This document shows, one piece after another, positions 57,990 to 64,000 of a DNA stretch of 64,000 bases. The notes beneath the pieces were generated by a model that did not search any database, was not told where the DNA came from, and saw only the letters and a list, made by a program, of their open reading frames with translations. The stretch comes from Cryptomeria japonica. Lineage: Eukaryota > Streptophyta > Pinopsida > Cupressales > Cupressaceae. The position numbers were made by a program, and so were the translations under genes. Position 1 is the first letter of the stretch, and the number at the start of each line of letters is the position of its first letter. The stretch is taken from contig NC_081415.1 in the NCBI RefSeq assembly GCF_030272615.1, positions 622,977,740 through 623,041,739 on the forward strand. The letters run 5' to 3'.

Positions 57990-59615
57990 TATTAATTGTA
58001 TGAGGATCCAATTAATACTGAGAGTGGGGGTGAATCAATATTAAGACCAATTCAAAAATTAACTCAAAATCAAACTTATTTCAGCTTATCTTAGATCTGA
58101 AACCATATAACAAATATCTTAACTTTTGTAATCAGATCTAATAACCTTTTTATCACATTTTCTTAACACTTCAATCAAATTATTTACCAATACTTTCACC
58201 ACCAAAATAATCATATAAACTTGATCATTTACCAACTCATTAACCTTATCAATAAGAGCAAATACTTTCTCAAACAACTTCTTATCAGTACTGGTAATCT
58301 CTGATAAACTTCTGATAAAACATCATAACTGGTTTCTCAGAAATAATGCAAAAAAATCAGATGAAAAACATTCCACATATGAACACCATAAGTTTTTGAA
58401 GTGGAAACCTAAATAGGGAAAAAAATCACAGTGGGAGTTGGCACCCACAAATATTTTACTCTTTTGAAGTATGCCCTATTAGGAGCTTACAATACACTTG
58501 GTTAAGAGAAGACCTTTGAGGGGATTTTCCTTACAAATCAATTAGAAGCTTGGTGATTTGTTAGGATCAACCATGTGAGAAGATTTAACACTCTTTTGAG
58601 AGCTTCCCTATTAGGGGAATTAAATGTTTAAGGCCTGTTATAACCTACCCAGTCAAGGGATTTAACCTACTGCAACTGTTAGGGAACAATAGTAAGAAAA
58701 TGATCTATCTACTTGCACTTCTCTACTTGCTTGATTAGATCTAGTTATACACAACATTCTGCAACTCTCTGATAGATTTCACAGTTCACTTGGACAGTTT
58801 AACACATTCTCTAATACCACCAATACACTAAACATCAATTGTGTCAACATAAATAGCCATCTCAACTAGGTTGGCCAAAAAACCTAATTACATCATGAAT
58901 TTACAATAAGATCACAAAAGATCATTGTAGATAGATGTAAAAATTAAAATGCAATATCAATCGTTGGTTGATCATAACTCATCACAAAAATCCAATCTGT
59001 ATCCTCAAAACACTCTCCAAAGCATTTCGCTGATTCCTGAGAAAATCTTCCTTAAATTGTGCTAAAACAACTATCAAATCTTTCATGCGGGTTGTGTTGT
59101 GTTACCAACATGATGTAGACTCACTGTCGATCACCATAATAATAAAAATCATTAGCAGTTTGATGATTTCTTTACCTATCCTTAAACCCTACTAAAACCT
59201 TAGCAAAATTTCATCAGAAATTTGAAATATGCCTTCTGGTAATCATCACAAGTTTCAGTTTTAGTCAGACACTCCTTTCCATGATACAAGTTCACCATTC
59301 AAACTACAAATCATTAATCATCACCAATTGACCGATCCAATCAAAACAATTTAGTTTTACCGGTTAAAGTCCTAATTCACAGACTTTAGTTCATTGCTGG
59401 TAAACCCTGTCTTTTGGTAAACTAAATCATTTAGATGATATAAAAAAAATCAGGAACATCAGTTGCCAATAGTGACAACATAAATAACTGATCATGTCAT
59501 CTATTCAGAGAATCTCAATTCTCTTCATCACAAATAGGCTTCTATCCTTTACCGGTACAATTATCCAACTTCAACTGCATCACTTGATCTGCATCAATTA
59601 TGCCAAATGCCAACA
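57990..59615 (-). repeat. 5' LTR of element E
   Basis: 1,626 bp. PBS at 57976-57987 (minus strand TGGTATCAGAGA). The U5 site reads GAGAGTGGGGGTGAATCAATA. It ends ATGCCAACA before the TSD GACCA. Confidence 0.88.
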
Positions 59616-61523
59616 GACCATCTAAAGAATTTGTCAAATTAACAATCGACTTGTAGGAGTTAGAATTTTGAATTAAGTTTTTCCTACAGTCAGATAGTTG
59701 TTTTTCTATGGAGCCAGTTAGCTTATTGAAATCCAGAAAAGTCTTATAAACATTACCTCCTTCAGCCAAGGTTGCATCAATGGACTGCAAACAAGTCTAA
59801 AGTTTCTCCTTACCCATATCAATCATTTGTAAAAATATTAACTTTCGAGCCACAATAAACATTTTTAGCCTCTGTTAGTGAAATCTCTAGTAAAGAATCA
59901 TAATGCTTAGAGATAAGTCAATGATTTCCTCTAATTTTCCCTAAGAGATAGCACCATCGGAAGCTTGAAATTTTGGGACTAACTGGTTCACAACCTCAAA
60001 CTTTTCTCAATCAGTTTTATGTCCTTTGACTCTGCTTGAGCCAATTCCTGAGTAGCTTGTGCTTGAAGAGCTGTTGCTACCAAAATATTCTCTGTCAGTG
60101 ACATCATATGGTATGATTTGTCTAAACTAATGGAAATTTGTGGTAAATTCCCTTTAGCTATGGTAGAAGTGTCAATTGCCAAGCTGAAGGAGAGATCCAC
60201 CATAATTTCCTTACCCTTATCAGCTGGAGAGATAACCTTTGTATCCTTTAGCTCTTGTGCACTAGTGGATTCGCCACTTTGTGCCTCACCCAAAACTTTA
60301 TAATCCTTTGCATGTGTAACCTTATTTACATATGCCTTTGTATCCTCTGTTATCTGTACATTATCTACCAAGATATCCTCTATTTCAAAATGAGACTCAG
60401 TAACCAGTACATTGGTATCCGGTTGAGTGCTTGTCGGTTTCTTAGCATATATAGTTGGTTTATCTGCTAGTTTCATATCCTTAGGTAACTGAATGTTCTA
60501 TGATTGTACAAAACTGGAACTTAACTCATAGCCAAGACCCAAAAAAACTCTCACCCATATATCAATTTTCTCCTTTCTGATTTCTTCAAGTGTGTACAAC
60601 ATGAGACTGTTAGCTCTGAATTTGGGATTAAATTCTAATGATTAGATTTTATTGATTAAATCATCCATTTCTTGAGGGGTTATAGAAGGACAAAGGTTGA
60701 CCAATTTGATCTCCTTAATCCGTCTATCTTTCTGACCTCTAATCTACCAAATAACTCCTTAGGAAAAAGCTTCTCTAATTCTATCAAAAACCCTACTGAA
60801 TGAATCAAGATATAAAAGAATAGCCTGATCTATTTTCTTCTTGTCCTCTTCACCAAAATCCTCAAAGAATGAAGAAATTTTATCTAAATTACCATCATTT
60901 ACAATCTGTTCAATCAAATCTTGTGCATTTATCTTTTTCTTACCGGTTTTCTGTTTAGATTCCAGTTTATCTTCCTCATCTGATTTGGATTTTCTCTTAT
61001 GTACAATGGTGATCTTTTTCCTCTGAGGAGTCTCCTTGATAGGTTCAAAGTTTGGTTCTTCTTTCTTCTCCCTTACCACTCTAGCAAAAATTCCTTTCCC
61101 CTTGGGAACCTCCTTGATCTCAGTATCCGATTTTGTTTTAGAAGAAACAATCATATATTGCTGGGTTGCCTTAGGTTTCTACTTGGGTGGCTCTACTAGT
61201 GTCTGACTAGGAGGTTTAGCTTCCAGTTGTTTGGATATTTCTGATGTAATTGGTACCACATTGGGTGTGGCCTGAGCTACTTTCTGAGCTTCCCTTTCAT
61301 CTTTCCTCTTCTATTTCAACTCTTTCTTCCTCTTCTCTTCCAAAATTTTAACATGTTGCTCAACCTTAGATCTTTCAACACCTCACTTATCAGTGACTTT
61401 GCTACTAATCAGGTCATCTTTTTTTGGATTGTCAAAGCTACCTGTTCTTGATTAACTTTGAGTCCTTAATCCTTAATAGTTCCAAATTTCTCTTCCTTTT
61501 CATCTATCGGTGCCTATAAAAGG
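59616..61523 (-). pseudogene. Element H ORF2, middle part
   Basis: From the G insertion, the minus strand reads a Lys/Glu/Ala-rich linker, then KKITIVHKRKSKSDEEDK, LIEQIVNDGNLDKISSFFED and AILLYLDSFSRVFDRIREAF (about 60765-60880), matching the helical domain of I (LHLDIYKKFLMQIVDEIP) and A. Then come LVNLCPSITPQEMDDLINKI and an acidic region. The coiled coil LTGSIEKQLSDCRKNLIQNS ends at NSLDG, where E is inserted. Stops at about 60756, 60637, 60478 and 59985. Continues at 19930. Confidence 0.65.
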
Positions 61524-63087
61524 TGTTGAAAATTTGGATAAATTGATTATGTATTGCATTGGTGTTTTATCATTGATATCAATACTAGTTGCTATGGTTG
61601 TTTACTAGTATCCAGTTGGTCTCGATAGGATATTTGGTTTCTGGTTCGTAAGATCATGTTGATCTGGTATACTCCTATATTCTTTGGCCTATGGAATTGG
61701 CTTAGATTTTCTACTCATGCTATTTAGATATATGTCCAGTCAGTTAGTTTGGATTTGGTGATCGTATGCTATTCTCTATGCTGGTAAGCTTGGTTTATTG
61801 ATCTAGTGAGGGTTTCACTGGTAGAGATTTGTTGAAGATCTTTTGATATTATGCATAAGTGGTGTTGGTATGACTTCTAGAAGAGTTTCAAGATGCTAAT
61901 GGTGATCATTTTTGAGCCTTGACTAATTGGGATCATTGCTTTAGCACATGTGAACCTAAATTGGCTTCAGTACTATCTAGTGTTGGTATTATGTATGTGT
62001 TGTATTGGTTTTGTCATTGAAGTCATAACTTATCAACACTTATCCTTCTTGAGATATTTTTTTATGTTGAACCAACACATTATGTTCACCGCGAAGTTCA
62101 GTGACTTATGCACAGTCACCGATATATCACTCATCGACAGGTTATATTGTTCACTGACACTAAGGATAACTTGTTATCATCTGGAGATCACTTGGTTATG
62201 TTGAAGACATAGTTTGGACACTTGGTTTTTGTATTTTGGTTATTTGTCTAATCAGGTTGACATATTTGTTGTTACTGAAAAATTGGTCTAGGCTATGGAC
62301 CGGCATGCATTATCTATTCCAGATCAGCACGACACGTTATGGAGATGATTTAATTAATTGAATATTGGTGTAATTGTATTGAGCCGACATGATGCATCAC
62401 ATCTTGACTTATCTGTAATTGATTTAATTGTAATATTCTTAATTAGCTGACCTACACATTTGGTCTTAGGTTTTGGTATATATGTAAGATCTCATTTGTG
62501 AGATGATGTAAGTAAAAGAGAAGATAGGGAAATGGTATATGGTTATGGTATTGTAAGATGGAATGTGCAAATATTGAAGATTATATGAGTAGACCATAGA
62601 GAAGGTTCAAGGAAGGTTTGAAGGTGATTATCAGAGCTTAACCGGTATTGAATCTAGCATTGGAGATGCTACTTTGAGTAGTACATTATCATTGGATTTA
62701 ATCATCCAATTGTAGTTAGTATGACTCCTATTTTGTGATTGAGCAGTGAGCTCTATGCGGTTGGCCTTTCTCCATGTGCAGACCCCATTTGTATACACAT
62801 ACTATCTGCAGTAGTATCATCTGATTGTGGGTAAGGTGTCCCACTGTGGTTTTTCCCCTTATACGGTTTCCACATACAAATCTTTGTGTTATGTATTGTG
62901 GATGTTGTTTCGCTTTCTGTTATATGCATTGAGTTTCATCAGTATTAATATTAACTGCTAGTTTGTCTATCAACATTAAGTTTGGTCTACCAGTATCAAG
63001 TATCAAGTTTGATTAAGTTATATTTGGGTTGAAATTAATTGATAACTGATTCACCCCCCACCTCTCAGTTGCCTTCGGGTCCCAATA
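61524..63087 (+). repeat. 5' LTR of element G
   Basis: Starts TGTTGAAAATTTGG and ends GGTCCCAATA, about 1,564 bp. It has the CACTGTGGTTTTTCCCCTTA hairpin region at 62842-62861 and the U5 motif TTCACCCCCCACCTCTCAGT at 63050-63069. The left boundary rests on the TG start and on the end of H-like sequence. Confidence 0.75.
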
Positions 63088-63089
63088 GT

Positions 63090-63101
63090 TGGTATCAAAG
63101 T
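63090..63101 (+). promoter_or_regulatory. Primer-binding site of element G
   Basis: TGGTATCAAAGT, two changes from the initiator-Met site, two bases after the LTR. Confidence 0.75.
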
Positions 63102-63144
63102 TAAGTCCTCTTTTTGCAGAAGTCTAACAACTTGATGAGATTCT

Positions 63145-64000
63145 ATGGCAACTAACTTTTTCAGGAAGGATAGTCTGAAACTTTATGGAACTAACTATGG
63201 TATACGGAAGATCAGAATGGAGACACATTTGAATTGCATTGGAAAAGACATATGGGATGTTACAAAGAATGGCTATGTTGGTCCTACACCGAATCAACCT
63301 AATCCACCAACATTGGGTAAGGATGAAGAGAATGATTGCAAAGCAAGAGAAGCACTCTTGAGAGCCTTGTCAGATCAGCAAATCATGGGATTATCAGACC
63401 AATCTACTGCTAAATATATTTGGGATAAATTAGAGAAATTCAATGAAGGAGGTACCACTGTCAAAATTGCAAAACTGGAATGCTTCCGTGTCAAGTATGA
63501 AAATCTGAAAATGGAAGAAGATGAAAGATTTTTTTCTTTTATGGAAAGGGTTAATGAAATTGTTTTGGGAATACAATGCTATGGAGGTTCCTTAAGTGAA
63601 GATGAAATTGTTTCTAAAGTTTAAGAGCATTGCCACCAGCATAGAAAATAAAAGTAATTGCTATTAATGAGTTGAGAACAATGCCTAATACATCAGTATC
63701 TAGAGATACCTTGGTTGGAAATTTTTTAACATTTGAGCTTGAGGAATTTGGTCTTGTTGCTATAATTAAGACAAATTTAGCCTTCAAAGCATCATCATCT
63801 GCAACATCATCATCATCATCATCTGATAAATCTGATTGGAAAGCATCTTATGCAAGAGAACTTGAAGATATTAGGAAGGAAAATGAAGAACTAGAAGAAC
63901 TTGAAGCACTATTTGCAAGGAGAATGCCAAAAGGTCCTATTGGAAGTAAGTATGAAGGTAAAGCACAATTTAAATGTTTTAACTGCAATAAAATTGGTCA
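63145..64000 (+). pseudogene. Element G Gag (UBN2 type), partial
   Basis: Begins MATNFFRKDSLKLYGTNYGI. UBN2 capsid helices include AKYIWDKLEKFNEGGTTVKI and FFSFMERVNEIVLGIQCYGG. A frame change at about 63620 and a TAG near 63643 break it. It goes on VIAINELRTMPNTSVSRDTL, a Ser-rich stretch coded by CATCAT repeats (63789-63823), and reaches the knuckle CFNCNKIGH at the window edge. Confidence 0.82.

Larger units (their letters stand above)
19936..59615 (-). mobile_element. Element E: Ty1/copia retrotransposon inserted in element H
   Basis: TSD GACCA is exact (19931-19935, 59616-59620). The 3' LTR is split by element B (19936-20278 and 52044-53387); the 5' LTR is 57990-59615. The PBS is at 57976-57987 and the PPT at 53388-53399. 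The interior (53388-57975) carries gag, protease, integrase, RT and RNase H on the minus strand in the copia order, all decayed. LTR ends are TA rather than TG in both copies. Confidence 0.88.
18438..61523 (-). mobile_element. Element H: non-autonomous two-ORF LTR element, split by E, 5' end cut by G
   Basis: H consists of 18438-19935 (3' LTR, PPTs, end of ORF2) and 59616-61523 (more ORF2). The two parts are joined across element E, whose TSD GACCA restores an in-frame reading (NSLDG then PILMVMDKFFKLDKH). Element G interrupts H at 61523 and its 5' part lies outside the window. It has the same architecture as A, I and D. Confidence 0.82.
61524..64000 (+). mobile_element. Element G: Ty1/copia retrotransposon, 5' part only
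   Basis: The 5' LTR (61524-63087) is followed by a PBS and the start of gag; the element runs off the window. It is inserted in H; the left flank AAAGG should be repeated beyond the right edge. Its orientation is opposite to most of the nest. Confidence 0.82.

Noticed and set aside
1-64000. Host genes, tRNA or rRNA genes, CRISPR arrays, DNA transposons
   Set aside because: Looked for on both strands; no convincing signal. All strong coding signals belong to retroelements. Terminal inverted repeats other than LTR ends were not found.

Overview
The window looks like intergenic DNA from a very large, repeat-bloated plant genome. A conifer is my best guess, from the style of the Ty1/copia elements, their 0.8-1.6 kb LTRs and the deep nesting; this is inference, and nothing here identifies a species. 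I see no intact host gene, no tRNA or rRNA gene and no CRISPR. Almost every base past position 2441 belongs to nested LTR retrotransposons in various states of decay. All boundaries were read by eye from LTR ends, primer-binding sites (PBS), polypurine tracts (PPT) and target-site duplications (TSD). No alignment was run.

Layout. 1-545 is the 3' tail of a Ty3/gypsy-like element. 546-2440 has no recognisable gene. A decayed minus-strand coding relic (R, 2441-3493 plus 16828-17035) is split by element A (3494-16827, minus, TSD TCCAT). A is itself split by element I (6915-13597, plus, TSD GTGAC). 17036-19800 is a large palindrome of two LTRs (J plus, H minus). From there a deep nest begins: H (minus; 18438-19935 and 59616-61523) contains E (copia, 19936-59615, TSD GACCA). 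E contains B (copia, 20279-52043). B contains C (copia, 20808-29038), D (29990-45375) and a solo LTR K (50022-51625). D contains F (gypsy-type gag-protease element, 32048-39949, TSD GGTGT). A further copia element G (plus) starts at 61524 and runs off the right edge.

Two kinds of element share one set of cis signals. B, C, E and G are Ty1/copia elements; B, C and E show gag, protease, integrase, RT and RNase H, all with disabling mutations, while G shows only LTR and gag in the window. A, I, D and H are built differently. After an initiator-Met type PBS, ORF1 encodes a coiled coil with about four CCHC zinc knuckles but no recognisable capsid domain (seen in A, I and D; H's ORF1 lies outside the window). 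ORF2 encodes a roughly 0.8-1.1 thousand residue protein that I cannot assign: a conserved N-terminal domain, a PRTIWVT-type motif in A and I, a Lys/Arg-rich linker, a helical domain and a C-terminal coiled coil. Neither ORF has protease, integrase or RT motifs. The PBS, the polypurine tract (present twice), the U5 C-run and an LTR hairpin are shared with the copia elements. I infer that A/I/D/H are protein-coding parasites moved by copia partners such as B, C, E or G. This is the most interesting system in the window.
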